NCBI GenBank assembly: GCA_039090855.1
Contig: CM076991.1
Location: 101,134,021-101,198,020, forward strand
Length of the DNA stretch: 64,000 nucleotides
Direction of reading: 5' to 3'
Source of the DNA: Macrothele yani
Lineage: Eukaryota > Arthropoda > Arachnida > Araneae > Macrothelidae
Position numbers and translations under genes: made by a program. Shown here piece by piece: positions 1 to 11,288 of the stretch (positions are counted from its first letter, which is position 1; each line of letters begins with the position of its first letter). The notes under the pieces were generated by a model that saw only the letters and a program-made list of their open reading frames with translations, was not told the origin of the DNA and did no database searches.

Positions 1-428
1 GGGGCAATTACTTCGTCGTACTTTCGTGACCGCTCGCTACCTAAATCTAGAGACCACTGTCCTTCGCCTCCTTCCCTTGTCTCCAAGAAATGCCCTTAAG
101 CATATCTTAAAATTCCCCGTTAGAAGGAACCACACCGCTTTTCGGTAAATCTTAAGCCTCAAAGTCAAAATGTGAGGGTATGTGCATTAGTCGGCAGCAT
201 TGAAATTGAGACCCGAAAAGCGAATTAATCTCCATTCAACATACAAAGGGCAAATCCTACGTATAGACAAATTGTCGTCTTAGCAAATAACCGTGCATCC
301 GGTGTCTAATGGGGAACTGTGAGAAATTTCTCTTACGCTTTGTGCAGACAAAGGAAAGTGGAGCACGAGATGGAATAAAAAGTTACATTTTGAGATTTTA
401 TATGAAATCCTAAAACCCCGTATAAAAT
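1..428 (+). repeat. LTR copy 1 (3' part, cut by window edge)
   Basis: This stretch matches, through most of its length, the complete solo LTR at 6451-7219 in the same orientation, and the reversed copies at 37289-38107 and 54553-55341. Shared landmarks are the start ggggcaattac, the block around gcatccggtgtctaatgggg, and the end aaaccccgtataaaatctctg. Only the downstream part is present because the window starts inside it. It runs straight into a SINE fragment, and the exact joint is blurred because both repeats contain a ctctg motif there. No coding sequence is present; the ORFs crossing it are chance. Confidence 0.75.
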
Positions 429-982
429 CTCTGTCACTCATCCTAGATGGGTCCGGGCTCGAATCCCGTTGAGGCACGGATGTTGCGTTTGTCTTAAGGC
501 ACTGGCTCTTTCCCTTCCCTGGAACCAACAGCGCTACATTAGAGACGGGCGACTGCTTATGGCAGTGTTAGAATTAGAAATAAATCTTCTACTGGCCCAG
601 CGGACGACTCGAATTAGCAAACCACTGGTTCACCAAAATGCCCGCTGGTCCGTAAAAAAAATAATAGTAAAACAATCTTAGACATTTACAATATGTGTAG
701 AAAATAACATATCAGTTCAACGGAATTATCTCTAAGATTTGTTTTTAAACCTACCATTAGTTTGCAGCCTAAAAAGAAAACCATACAAAAAGGTAAAATA
801 AATAGAAATTATTTTTTTAACTTGTAGCAAATAAAAAAAACTTACTAGACACCCAGGCCAGTAAAATCAATAGTTCAGTGGTCCGGCGGAATTTTACTGG
901 CCAATGGACAGCGGATTACTGGGTAATTCAAATAGCCGTCTGAGTTGCTCACAGTGGTCGTTAAACCCTCAGTAAAAAAAAA
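429..982 (+). repeat. tRNA-derived SINE (family 1), split by an insertion
   Basis: The first part (about 429-561) has the pol III B-box region (gggctcgaatccc, 453-465), then the family body (cactggctctttcccttccc, gacgggcgactgcttat). The SINE tail (tagccgtctgagttgctcac ... ttaaaccctcagtaaaaa) resumes at 933. The two halves are separated by about 371 bp of AT-rich sequence that has nothing to do with the SINE. The tRNA-like 5' part with the A box is missing, so this copy is 5' truncated. Other copies in the window are at 2737, 4003, 11289, 26896, 38205, 39912, 40231 and 54241. Confidence 0.7.
562..932. mobile_element. Small insertion inside a SINE, possible foldback MITE
   Basis: This block interrupts the SINE body between cttat and tagcc. 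Its two ends look partly inverted relative to each other (gaattag ... ctactggcc on the left, the complement gaatta ... ttggcc on the right), and both arms contain actggcc and ccactg motifs. The symmetry is imperfect and I cannot fix a duplication, so the call as a foldback-type MITE is an inference. The middle is AT-rich without an ORF. Confidence 0.35.
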
Positions 983-2729
983 TTTGAATGCGATAAATGT
1001 GTAGAGAAATATATAACTTGAAAATAACCGTTATTTTTCGTGTGTAGTTTATAGGTATCGATAATTATACGTAGCGGGTGAGAATTTGTTTTAAAGTGCG
1101 TATAATATCATTTTGTTTTAAGTGTAACGAGAAAATGTATAATGACGGAATTATTTCGGAACCCATCAAATGCGATTACACTAATGTTCCTACGGAAAAC
1201 GATTTGACAAACTTCATTTGTTCACATGCTCTATCCCATTAAAAGTACGAATAATTTTTTAATCAATTGCCATTAATGAACTAAGTCTGAAAACAGTGTA
1301 GAATTACAACGAAATGAATACAGATAACATTCGAAAATATATTTCCGTGAAAGCCTTCTCATGTAGATAAGTTTGAATCATGCATTGAAAATTAATCTGA
1401 ATCCGTTTGTATCACGGGTTGTGCTGGGGTTATTCTTGGAATTTTATAGTTAGCAGGAGTGAGGTTTCGAAAATGTCACGGATTTCATCCGTTATTTATT
1501 TTTTATTTTCGTAAGGGGAAATACTGCTAGGGAGATTTTTAGATTTTAGTATTAAATAAGGAAGATTTAGCAGTAAGTCTTTTTTAGTCAGCATGAAAAT
1601 TTTTGAAGAGACTATCTACAGCGGCAAGGGCCTTATGCTGAATATTATATTATGTTCTTGGAAATAAAAGATTTCTAGATTCTCCATAACAGAACCATAG
1701 AGGAAGATTAACACTTTCCTGGAGTTTTCCCAACTCAATGTTGTAAGCGCTAACCACTTGCCCATCCGCGGTTCATAAGCAATATGCGTACAAAACATTA
1801 TGGTAAGTAAGGCATTGATTTTGAATTGTATCATAATAGATAACTAACTAAAAGTCCTATGCTGTTTATGGTATGAATATGAGAAAAAAATTAATAAAAA
1901 TTGCGTATTTTTTTTAGAACATCGTCTTGGTTGCATTAACAAAAATTGCTTTTACACCGAGGAAAAAAATCTTTGGTACCCTTATCTAGGTTTGGCGTCG
2001 CTACTCATCAATGGATCGGTTTTGGGGCAAAAAGCCGTCCGAGCAACTATCAGATTTAATTTGAAAACACACGTTAAAGAAATCCGCCATGCTTGCGAAA
2101 GTACAATGCCCTTAACAAAAATCCAAATTACTTCCTCTACTGAGGACATTAAATAGCAGTTGAGTTTGCTCGGCGGGGGGTGTTTCCCAAATGCCTCCCC
2201 ATCCAACAAACGAAAAATAAAAAAATCCAGTATGTCCCTGCTAATGTTCTTCAACAAGACATCCTTTGGCACTTTCAGAAATAACTAATTCTACAACGAG
2301 TAGAGATCATTTCACGTTTCCACACATCGTTTCCTCGAATATTCACTGACAAATCACCATCCTTGTGTCATAATCACATTAGCACGGGAAGCTTCAGTGC
2401 CTTCTTCATTTGAAATATAACCAAGCGATGTCTTTATTGAAAACATAACCATTGTTATGCATTTTTTTAAGATACTCATCGTTGTTTATACAAAGCCAAT
2501 CAGTTCGTACTCAAAAATGTAACTTAATTCAAGTGCAATGTCGTTACACTCAGCACTGAGAGGAAAGCTTCAAATACGACCTCGAATGTAATTTTTGGCC
2601 TCCACTAGTGACCAATCAAATGAAAAAAAAAAAGCGAATAGTAATTGGCATTCGTTTTGTTAAAAAATCTTCAATCTTAAGAATGTAACAACAAGGATTG
2701 GAAGCCTTATCTGTCTGCACTTGATTCAA
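983..2729. other. AT-rich stretch with no recognised gene
   Basis: About 1.7 kb of AT-rich sequence. The ORFs here are under 100 codons, lack recognisable motifs and end in runs of A/T. I see no tandem repeat, terminal repeat or RNA gene that I can support. Confidence 0.5.
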
Positions 2730-3985
2730 GAATGACTAAGTCGTCCAGTGGCGTACCGGAAGAACTCACCTCCCCCCCCCCACCTGCAAAAATATCTTAC
2801 AGGCCCTTGTTCCCTTTGCAAAAATCTATCAGATTTCGATCACAGATTTTTTATTTCCTGTTATTAACTATGTGTTACGGTCGTTTTAATAATTCAATTT
2901 TTTTTTAAATTGCAGGTATTTTTTAAAAAACCAAAACTACTGTGCTTTATTGCGTGTAACACAAGTGCTCACGTGATAATTAAAATGACGGATCAAATTT
3001 TATACCGATAAAAAAGACTACAAAACAGTTACGCAAACATTTATGATGTCATGCAAATTTTATTCTTTAAAGGTTAGCCTCAATCACACACAAAACCTGT
3101 AACTGTCATATGACAGTGTCTAATGACCTTTTCCGACTTACACGAAAATACAGAACGTAAATAAGCAAATAAATAAGTAACGATTAAGAATTGTGACGCA
3201 AAAAAAACTAAAGCTACTCAAATTATTTACTCTTGAACATAAAAACAAAACAAAATAAACATTGTTAACAAGTTCGCTTCTAATGCCACAATGTTTTCTA
3301 TGATCTGCACACAGTTGGACATTTTTTCTTGACACTTAAAAAAAGCTGACATGTCTGTTTCTTCGTACTCGCGAAGAATATTTTAGTTCATTATATTCTG
3401 ATGGATGCGTAGTTATGTGCAAACAACTATAATACGCCGTATCGTCATTAGAATAAAAATTTCAGAATTACATTTCTTTCACATTCTCTTGTTTATAAAC
3501 ATGTATAGGAGCTGTACTTATGACTGTAAAAAAGGGGCCTCAAGTTGTCCGTCCATACAGTTTGTATAAGCTAAAACCACGAGAGAAAAAAAAATATTAT
3601 TAATAGTTCATTCAAAGCTGCTTTCAAAAATCCCTTCTATTTTTTTAAGCAGATTCATATAAAGTTTCAACAAAAGTTTTTGTAAAATCTTTTTGCTGAG
3701 GCTAGAGACTCACTTAGGCATGACCCCCCCCCCCCATACGGGTGTTGCGGGGCTGTCAGTACGCCCCTGAAGTCGTCTCGGTGGTTAAGCGGTCCGAAAC
3801 CAACGTCGCTGACCATTCGGCACAGATGATCCTGAGTTCGAGTCCCAGTTGATGCGTGATTGGTGTGCTCGGCGGCACTGGCTGTGCCCTTCCCTGAAGC
3901 CAATGGCACCAAATTTGAGAACAACTTGAGATGAGCGTCTGCTCAGATTCATGAGAGTTGCTCACACGGTGATTTTCATTTGGGG
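2730..3985 (+). repeat. tRNA-derived SINE (variant), split by a hAT-like element
   Basis: The main body is 3770-3985: A-box-like tcggtggttaagcgg (3778-3793), B-box gagttcgagtccc (3834-3846), then the shared body cactggctgtgcccttccct and the tail gagttgctcacacggt. A few bases of the 5' end (…ctaagtcgtc) lie at 2736-2745, on the other side of the hAT-like element at 2746-3769. The head and the middle differ enough from family 1 that I treat it as a sister subfamily; a fragment of the same type is at about 21595. Confidence 0.65.
2746..3769. mobile_element. Non-autonomous hAT-like element, 1024 bp, perfect 8-bp TSD
   Basis: The ends are inverted: cagtggcgtac at 2746 and the complement of cagGggcgtac at 3769. 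Both ends run into poly-C or poly-G tracts. The octamer aagtcgtc occurs exactly at both borders (2738-2745 and 3770-3777), the duplication length typical of hAT transposons. The interior is AT-rich and has no transposase, so it is non-autonomous. It is inserted in a SINE and is therefore younger than that SINE copy. Confidence 0.75.
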
Positions 3986-4002
3986 GGGGGGAGTAGGGGG
4001 GT

Positions 4003-4143
4003 CATTGACCACCGGGAAGAACTCAACGATCTATAAGCAGTCGTCCGTCCCTACATTAGGGCCGCTGGCTCCAAGGAAGGGAGAGATCCATGCCACATAT
4101 GAATTCGAAACCAGTCAGAAGCCAAAGCTTAGACCACGGCTTC
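4003..4143 (-). repeat. SINE family 1 copy, reversed and internally deleted
   Basis: Read on the minus strand, the sequence follows the family body: the tail (gaccaccgggaagaactcaa complement), gcagtcgtccgtccctacat complement, then gaattcgaaacc (B-box complement) and the A-box complement cttagaccacggc at the far end. Part of the middle is missing. It faces the SINE at 3770-3985, making an inverted pair about 20 bp apart. Confidence 0.65.
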
Positions 4144-4150
4144 CTCATTG

Positions 4151-4412
4151 GACTACCTCAAGACAACTATTATTATACCCTACCTCAGTTTATTATTGAC
4201 TACCTCAGGACAACTATTATTATACCCTACCTAAGTTTATTGTTAACTACCTCAGGACAACTATTATTATACCCTACCTAAGTATATTGTTAACTACCTC
4301 AGGACAAATATTATTATATCCTACCTCAGTTTATTATTGACGACCTCAGAACAACTATTATTATACCCTACCTAAGTTTATTATTGACTACCTGAGGACA
4401 ACTATTATTATT
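4151..4412. repeat. 47-bp minisatellite, about 5.5 copies
   Basis: The unit begins gactacctcaggacaactat and continues with tattataccctacctaagtt; unit starts are at 4151 and 4198, giving a 47-bp period. Copies differ by a few substitutions. It follows directly after the reversed SINE. Confidence 0.9.
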
Positions 4413-6446
4413 ATTATCATTATTTACCTAAGACCATTCAGAGCTCTATACGGGCACTAGATCTGCAACCCAACACCTTCATGGAGCTACAGAAGGCAGC
4501 TATTACACTTGTGGGATAGTAAGAAAGTTCCTGAACAACTAAAAATACAATACCACTTCCTTATACTTGGTACATCGTACCAGTTCCGGAAGGAAGAGAA
4601 AAATACTCCCGGAAAGTGGTGCAATTTTATAATAATAATAATAATATTGACGATGATGATGATAATTTGCTATAAATATTTTTCCTGATTTTCTGTAACA
4701 TGCACCAGGTAATCCTTATCAGTGCAACATTTCGAACGTGCATGAAAATACTACGGGCAATGAATGTCACTGCATACGTTTTCTAAGAGTTAATTATTCC
4801 AATCTCGGCAGTTTCCCGGATCTTATGCGATCAACAAAACAAGCTTTATCGGTTAAAAAGGAAAATACAAATAACTAAAATGAGGGGGGGGAGAAGACTG
4901 TGCAGGTGCCTAAACTATAATTTCAAAGCAATTTCTTTACAAATGTTCTCTTTCTGTAAAGAGGCGTACATTTTACAAGTCCGCAACAGAATGCGTTCAG
5001 GGAAGGAAGGAAATCCCCTTCAAAGCCGAAAAAATGACGTCATTTATGGGCGAAAAATATGGGAGCGGCACATTTGCTCTATTTAATTTCACTAACTGTA
5101 TTATTGACCCTTACCTTCGGTCCGACGATCGCCGTGAGAAATCGGTACGTATCCCACACGGAAATCCACGGTTTTGGGAACAAGGTCGGAAAGGAACAGC
5201 AGCGCACACCTTTCCAAAATTCAGCGGAAACTGGAAATGAGCAAAGAAACCGAGTGTAACGTATAGCTTACGGTTGAAACAGCTGCTTTAAAGCTATTGG
5301 TGGGAAGAAGAGGATTTAGCAGCGTCGGAGAAAACAAGGGGGAAAAGACAGAAAAGACAATACTAGCATGGATTCGCCCCCAGCATCGGTCAGTCCGAGT
5401 GTCTGAGGAGGAGGAGGAGTTGACGGGGTCCCTGAAAGAAGAGAAATGAGGGTACGAGGATCAGGCAAAAGCCAGAACGTTAATTAGGCATTAGTGGGAC
5501 TCTGAGGTCACGTCTAGGGCATGTGGCAGGCGTCCTGGGGTAAGTCAATCTCAGTAGTTTATGGACTCTGCGGGGATCCAATGGTATCCAGCAGGGCTTA
5601 GGAGGAAAGTCGGGAGGATGAGGGGAGCAGCACAAGGGGCGGGAGGAAATGTCGAAATAGAACTAGTCATGTCCGAACTCTCAGGGGTGAAATTGGTCAG
5701 TAGACTATATAGTAATAGCCACTGGACTCTCCGCCCCTCTTTCTGAACCACCGCTAAAGCAAAAGGTTTAAACGGGCAAAGATACACTCTCTGTTGTTGT
5801 TTCTGTAGCTGAATGATGATCACCGCCCAGCGGCGACTGCTTAAGAGGGGAAGTTATCAAAGGGAAACGAAAGAGCATTGGGGGGCGCACCTCCCCCGTC
5901 TCAAGCATTATTCCTAAACACCCCCTACGGCCATCAAGAAGCAGGAGAGTAGGAAGCAAAGCTATTAATTACGATTATTGCAGTGCGGCAAGTTTTTTCC
6001 CCTCGACCGATGCAAATATATATCATTACGAAAAGAAAAAGGAGTCGTACAGATATTTAACACAATTTGTGAAACATTCTATAGAGAGAAAATCGAACGT
6101 CATAATACTAGGAATAATCAATTTAAGAACGGAAATCTGCTTGTTAAATTGTCGACAGCATCACAGGAAAAATTTATATGCAGACAACACGTTTCGCTTA
6201 AGAGTGATCAAAATCCCTTTGCAGATAAATAAAGGTGCCGCACAAAAATATTCCTAGAAAAGAAAAAAAAAGGAAAGAAACAGCGAGAGAGAATGAGCTT
6301 AGGGAAGCAGGTAAAATTCCGTTTGGGATTAAATGAAACATTTTTATGCTTCTCCACTGCGATTTGCAACGAAACGTAGAGACTCCTCTCGCGCTACACT
6401 TTAAGCAACTCTCAGAGAGCAAAATATGCACTCCCATATACCGGGT
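4413..6446. other. No recognised gene; microsatellite and GC-richer patch
   Basis: An (ATT)n-like run follows the minisatellite (about 4400-4430), and (ATA)n plus (GAT)n runs lie near 4630-4665. Between about 5100 and 5960 the sequence is GC-richer, but its ORFs (90 codons or fewer) are on both strands, overlap, and contain no motif I know. I make no gene call. Confidence 0.4.
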
Positions 6447-6450
6447 GATC

Positions 6451-7219
6451 TGTTAACAAGTTCGTTGCTATCTTTTAATTCTTCTTGTTGTTCACTTCAT
6501 AAATATTGCGTGGTTGAGTTGCTAAATCTTGTATGGTTGAAGATAGTAATTAACACGTAATAACCAAATGATAAAAATTGTATGCAAAATAATTCTTGCG
6601 ATTCGTAAATATGTCTAAGAAATTTTTATTCTTTTCTTCATTTAATTTCCTGCAAAGGTTGTCCGTTAGCTGTGCTATATTTCCTAACTCTTCCGCTTTC
6701 GATCATCTCTCGCGCTGTCGTGAAATCCCCTGACCTCCCGGTCCACCTAAGACCTTCCCGGCCTCGCCTGGGGCAATTACCTCGTTGTACTTTTCGTGAT
6801 CGCTCGCTTTCTAAACCTAGAGACCACTCCCTCTCGCCTAATTCCTTTCTCTCCAAAAAAATGCCCTTAAGCATATCCTACAATTCCCCGAGAGAAGGAA
6901 CCACAACGCCCTCGGTAAATCCTAAGCCTCAAAGTAAAACGTGAGGGCTAGTGCATTAGTCGGCACCATTGAAATTGAAACCTGAAAAGCATCAAAAGAG
7001 GCGCGATAGAGTTAATCTCCATTCAACATACAAGGGAAAATACTACGCAATGTCGTCTTAGTAAATAATCGTGCATCCGGTGTCTAATGGGGAACGGACT
7101 CTGAGAAATTTCTCTCACGCTTTGTGGAGACAAAGGAAAGTGGAGCACGAGATGGAATAGAAGTTGCTTTTTGAGATTTTATATGAAATCCTAAAACCCC
7201 GTATAAAATATTGGTTATA
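6451..7219 (+). repeat. Solo LTR, complete, 769 bp, TSD GATC
   Basis: It starts tgttaacaag and ends near taaaatattggttata, a worn version of the TGTTA...TAACA ends seen in the sister copies. The 4-bp motif gatc directly abuts both ends (6447-6450 and 7220-7223). A TATA-like ccccgtataaaat lies near the 3' end. About 770 bp, noncoding, TG...CA-type ends and a 4-bp duplication fit a solo LTR left by recombination of an LTR retrotransposon (Gypsy-like size of duplication, inference). No internal gag-pol region of this family is in the window. Confidence 0.75.
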
Positions 7220-7384
7220 GATCACTGAATTATGTTTCCCAAACCGCTGAAGTGTGGGTTGCTCGCGAGCCCAAGTAGTGCATCAGGACTGAAGTGAAAA
7301 TGGCGGAACAACGACCCGGGGGAGGGGAGGGGGACTGCACAGAACAGCGGAATGTTAATATGAGAGGTGAGCGCCAGTCCAACG

Positions 7385-8505
7385 AGTCGTTCAGGCCAGC
7401 AGACGCAGCAGCACTGTTCAGCAGTTGATTGCACAGTACAACAGAGGCCAACCCGGAACGGTATCTGTCATGACCATGCGTTGCAGGCTTGCCCTATAAC
7501 AGCAGACGACCCCGACGACATCCTCTCCTAACCACATTTCATCGACGCAGAAGACTCGTCTGGTGCAAAGATCATGGAAGTTGGACGTCGAATGACTGGG
7601 AAAAAGTGTGCTGGTCTGACAATTCGCATTTTTTCTCCACTCAGTGGACGGCCATGTATGTATTTGGCGCAAACGACATGATATACTAGATTCATTCTGC
7701 ATGGCCTCTGCGCCTACTTACCATGGTCTCTACGCCTACTTATCATGGTCTCTCCGCCTACTTACCATGGTCTCTACGCCAACTTATCATGGTCTCTACG
7801 GAAACTTATCATGGTCTCTACACCAACTTATCAAATAGTCTCTACCATGGTCTCTACACCAACTTATCAAATAGTCTCTACCATGTTTGTTTACACCACT
7901 TATCAAATTCATCCTGCATGGTCTCTACCATGGTCTCTACACAAACTTATCATGGTCTTTACCATGGTCTCTACGCCAACTTATCATGGTCTCTACGCCA
8001 ACTTATCAGATAGTCTCTACCATGTTTGTTTACACAACTTATCAGATTCATCCTGCACGGCCTCTACCATGGTCTCTAAGCCAACTTATCATGGTCTCTA
8101 AGCCAAATTATCATGGTCTCTACGCCAACTTATCAGATAGTCTCTACCATGTTTGTTTACATCCCTTATCAGATTCATCCTGCATGGTCTCTAAGCCAAC
8201 TTATCATGGTTTCTACACCAACTTATCAGATAGTCTCTACCATGTTTGTTTACACCACTTATCAGATTCATCCTGCATGGTCTCTACGCCAACTTATCAG
8301 ATTCATCCTGCATGGTTTCTACCGTGCAAGCTGGTGGAGGCGGTTGTATGGTGAGGGGCATGTTTACCTGGCAGGTACTTGGACTTTTGGTGCATGTGGA
8401 ACAACGTATTGTTGGCTTGGTTTAATTTCACGTAGTGTTGGGACACCAACTTATCAGAAGAATCGTTGTTTGCAGGTTCCTGTCATTGGAGCAGGGAAGC
8501 AAATA
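7385..8505 (+). pseudogene. Tc1-like transposase pseudogene, split by a minisatellite
   Basis: The upstream part (about 7385-7690, frame changes near 7495) reads as a Tc1 transposase: a helix-turn-helix-side segment ending in cagcagttgattgcac, then residues HPLLTTFHRRRRLVWCKDH, and the first catalytic block VCWSDNSHFF, where Asp is kept and the usual following Glu is Asn. The frame then enters a 22-bp minisatellite (7688-8322). The gene resumes at about 8323 with VQAGGGGCMV and TWQVLGPL, the glycine-rich block after the first Asp in Tc1 proteins. The Tc1 pseudogene at 61395-63116 has the same VQAGGG block. The second Asp and the Glu are not found downstream, so the gene is also truncated. Confidence 0.75.
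7688..8322 (+). repeat. 22-bp minisatellite with higher-order blocks inside a transposase gene
   Basis: The basic unit is catggtctctacgccaactt plus at (22 bp), with variants cctac, ggaaac and caccaac. From about 7870 a longer block recurs that adds catgtttgtttacaccactt and atcagattcatcctg; its catgtttg core is at about 7882, 8020, 8148 and 8240. The last unit, attcatcctgcatggtttct, runs directly into the transposase codons for VQAGGGG, so the array grew out of the coding sequence itself. No stop occurs in the common unit, so all three plus frames stay open over long stretches; these are not evidence of a protein. Confidence 0.9.
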
Positions 8506-9064
8506 AATAAGTGAGTAATCAAATTGAATGTAAAGACAGATGTTTTATTTCGCACGTGGTCTGATTGAATAGTAAATACCGGGTGATAGGATTCTCGGGG
8601 GACTTTTTTTATGTAATTCCCGCCACAATTTCTTTCTACTTCATCCCGTGCAAAAGCGTTTCTCCCTGCCTTGTCTGAGCAAATTCCTTCTCTCTTCTTC
8701 ACTCAAAATCTCCAACGAGACCCCCGTTTATGACTGCTATCGGTCCCATTCCCCTACACGATCTGTCCTCTAGAAAATGCTCTTGGCGTAAGAAGTTGTA
8801 CTGTTAATTGCTTGCTCCCATTGTCCCTGACGGAGCTTTGCGGGAAAGTGGTGTCCAACGACGGGGGAAAGGGCATGTCCCACGGTTGACGAAGTATGGC
8901 CTTTCTCCGAAATGAATCTGTGCTACGCGCCTTTCTTAACTGAGAGCGAATCTCTCTAGCTGTCGTTGGCACCCAAAATTAACCGAAGTTACAATTTAAT
9001 TAAAGTTTAAATATTTCCATATAACAGTATGGAAATATTTAAATTTTAACTGGTGCCCACTAGC
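8506..9064. other. No gene; hairpin at 9006-9043
   Basis: About 8579-8985 is GC-richer and looks like a worn repeat, but I could not match it end to end with another copy in the window. A perfect 16-bp stem with a 6-nt loop sits at 9006-9043 (tttaaatatttccata, loop taacag). Confidence 0.5.
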
Positions 9065-9066
9065 AT

Positions 9067-9180
9067 GCCATCAACAACCATTATCACACTTCCACATGCT
9101 TTTGAATTTCGTCCACCCATCTCGCATGTGGTCTTCTTCTGGCTTGGAATTTATTCTATAATTTCGATTGTCCATCGGTA
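9067..9180 (-). pseudogene. RTE-type LINE, short 3' fragment
   Basis: The block gaatttcgtccacccatctc, followed by catgtggtcttcttctgg, matches 63370-63470 in the same orientation, where it encodes (minus strand) the C-terminal part of an RTE-type reverse transcriptase, the segment around RRRPHGRWVDEIRK. About 110 bp survive and the reading frame is not intact. Confidence 0.6.
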
Positions 9181-9385
9181 CAGAGAGAGAGATTCTGTAT
9201 CTGTAGGCACACATATGCGCTTTTAAACCAGTAACTACTGATTAAAATCCACAAGCATTTCTGCAATTGTATGTTCAGTTTTCGTTGTAGAAAATTATTG
9301 CCTCTCTCTTCAAACACAAACATACCTTCCGGCTACAAAGTTAAACTTTCCATGCCATTAAAAACTGTGATACTTCCATTACTTT

Positions 9386-11053
9386 CCCAGCAAAAACACA
9401 AGTGTTGGGAAACTGCTGGCCACCAGCTGGCAGTGATGGGCTATTGCTGGCTGAAATCTGCCACTCACGGTACGGTAGCGATCCGTTGGTAGCAGCGCCA
9501 TCAGTTGTCAGCTATTGATGGCCATGCAACAGCGCCGTGAACTACGGGTATCCACGCAAGTGCTACTAGTGGCCCGTAGCTGGCAACCGCAGCAACCCTA
9601 ACAGGAGGTGGAAGCAGCGGGGCTGCGTATGAGCTGAAGCAACAAGTGCACAGTCTTTCGTGGTACCAGTTAGTTGAAGACAACGCCCTCGCCATCGTGT
9701 TGCATTAGTGGATGTTAAAAAAAGCCATATGTAGAGAGACGGATTAATTTCCTAATGAAATGCCGCGTCGACGAAGATTACCTTCGGAGGAAAATAATAT
9801 AAATAACTAATTAACTGTAAGAAATAGTCAATTAATCTCATGTATTTATAGAAACTCATTTCGTAGCAAAATTTTTGCACTAACACACGAAGAATCGAGA
9901 ATACAAACAGCAATGAAGCACACCCACTCCATTCCCATGAATGACTAGAAATAATTTCTTTATAATCTTCATACACTAAATCGCTCCAAACAGAAGTCTC
10001 CGAAAAACATTGAAAAATCGTTGTGTTGGGAAAAAAATAAGAATTATACGAGTGCAAAATAGATATTTTTGTTAAAAAATTATCTACTATTTGATATACA
10101 AAAAAAGCAACGCTATGTTAATGTAATGCACTCATTCATGCGTTGAATACACAATATTGGAGGAATTCGCTGCTAAAAATAACCAGAAGTAAAATATCAT
10201 TCCTATTAACAAATGTAACTTCGGGCCGTGAAAAAAAAAAAGATACAACGATAAAAAATGTTACAGAATGTGACAGGAATGTGTAAATATATTAATTAAA
10301 CAATGGCCTTTCAAGACCAGAAGGACAGCACAAAACGTTGGAAAACGTCTTAAATTTGATACACTCGTTGAAATCAAGTGAAGTTCCCTTAAAGTAAATA
10401 AAAAATATCGTTACGTTGAAAAAATAAATTTATGAAATATATGAATCGTACATTTATGAAAACTAATTCGCAATATTGCGAAATTAAAAAGAGAACCCTT
10501 AGTTTCATATTATGTAGAATGAGGCTCACCTCCAAGCGGACGGTCACACGTGGCAAACTGGTCTAGTGCTTAAGAGCACCCGCTTCGCACACCAGCAGTC
10601 TTTGGTTCGATGCCAGTTAGATCAATTGGGTGATTTGACGGACCTGTAGAGGAAATTTCCTCAGCGCAGGGACATAATGTAGGAGTTTCGTTGGGGGAAA
10701 AAGCAGTTATGTGTGTGCCTTTGGTTAACTGTGATTATTTTTTTACAACTACTGGGAAATTGACGGACAACATTCAGCAAGTCATCAGTTACGTCACGTA
10801 ATTGCCGGCTGCCACTGCCGGGACACTGACGGACCACATTAGGCTAGCCATCATTTATGGCACGTACTTGCAGGGCCTCTTAAGGACCGCTTGTGGCAGC
10901 CACAGCCTGTGATGGATAGCTGATGACCCTTTTCTTGCATATGACAACTGATGGGGTGCCAACTGTTGGCCAGCTGCTGGTCTGAACTGCTGGCAGCAGG
11001 GATATTTTATTGACGGTTCATGTAACGGCAACAGCAAGACTGTTTTTGCTGGG
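9386..11053 (+). mobile_element. 1.67 kb element with CCCAGCAAAAACA ends (copy 1)
   Basis: It starts cccagcaaaaacac (9386) and ends with the inverted form tgtttttgctggg (11053). Both outer 300 bp are GC-rich and packed with short motifs such as ctggc, gatggcc and agtggc. The centre is AT-rich. The whole element aligns with the reverse complement of 58459-60051. No ORF is conserved between copies, so it is non-autonomous. A tRNA-like segment lies at 10559-10614. I found no clear target-site duplication, so the superfamily is unassigned. Confidence 0.75.
10555..10625 (+). other. tRNA-like (pol III promoter-like) segment inside the 1.67 kb element
   Basis: An A-box-like tggtctagtgcttaagagc starts at 10559 and a B-box-like ggttcgatgcc is at 10604-10614, spaced as in a tRNA. 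It does not fold as a full tRNA by eye. The inverted copy of the element has a different but also tRNA-like segment at the matching place (58921-58965). Confidence 0.5.
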
Positions 11054-11288
11054 TTCACATCAAAATTCATGAACACATTTTTAAATTAGTCCCTAAGAAA
11101 ATGCATATTTTCACCATCACCTGTTTCTCATTTGCGCCTCTGTTTAACGGCGACATTTATTAATCCCTGCCTACGTGTAGCAAAACAAATACAGCAGCTG
11201 AACGGTATGGAATTTTATGAAACTTTTTAAATTTAGAACCAAGAAATGCACTCAAAAACCAATACTCCTGTAATTGCAGATGTGCTCA

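Noticed and set aside
7644..8514. Five overlapping plus-strand ORFs up to 155 codons (YHGLY... repeats)
   Set aside because: The 22-bp unit has no stop in any frame; the ORFs follow from the minisatellite.
9386..11053. hAT assignment of the CCCAGCAAAAACA element
   Set aside because: No 8-bp duplication at either copy; flanks do not match under any small shift I tried.
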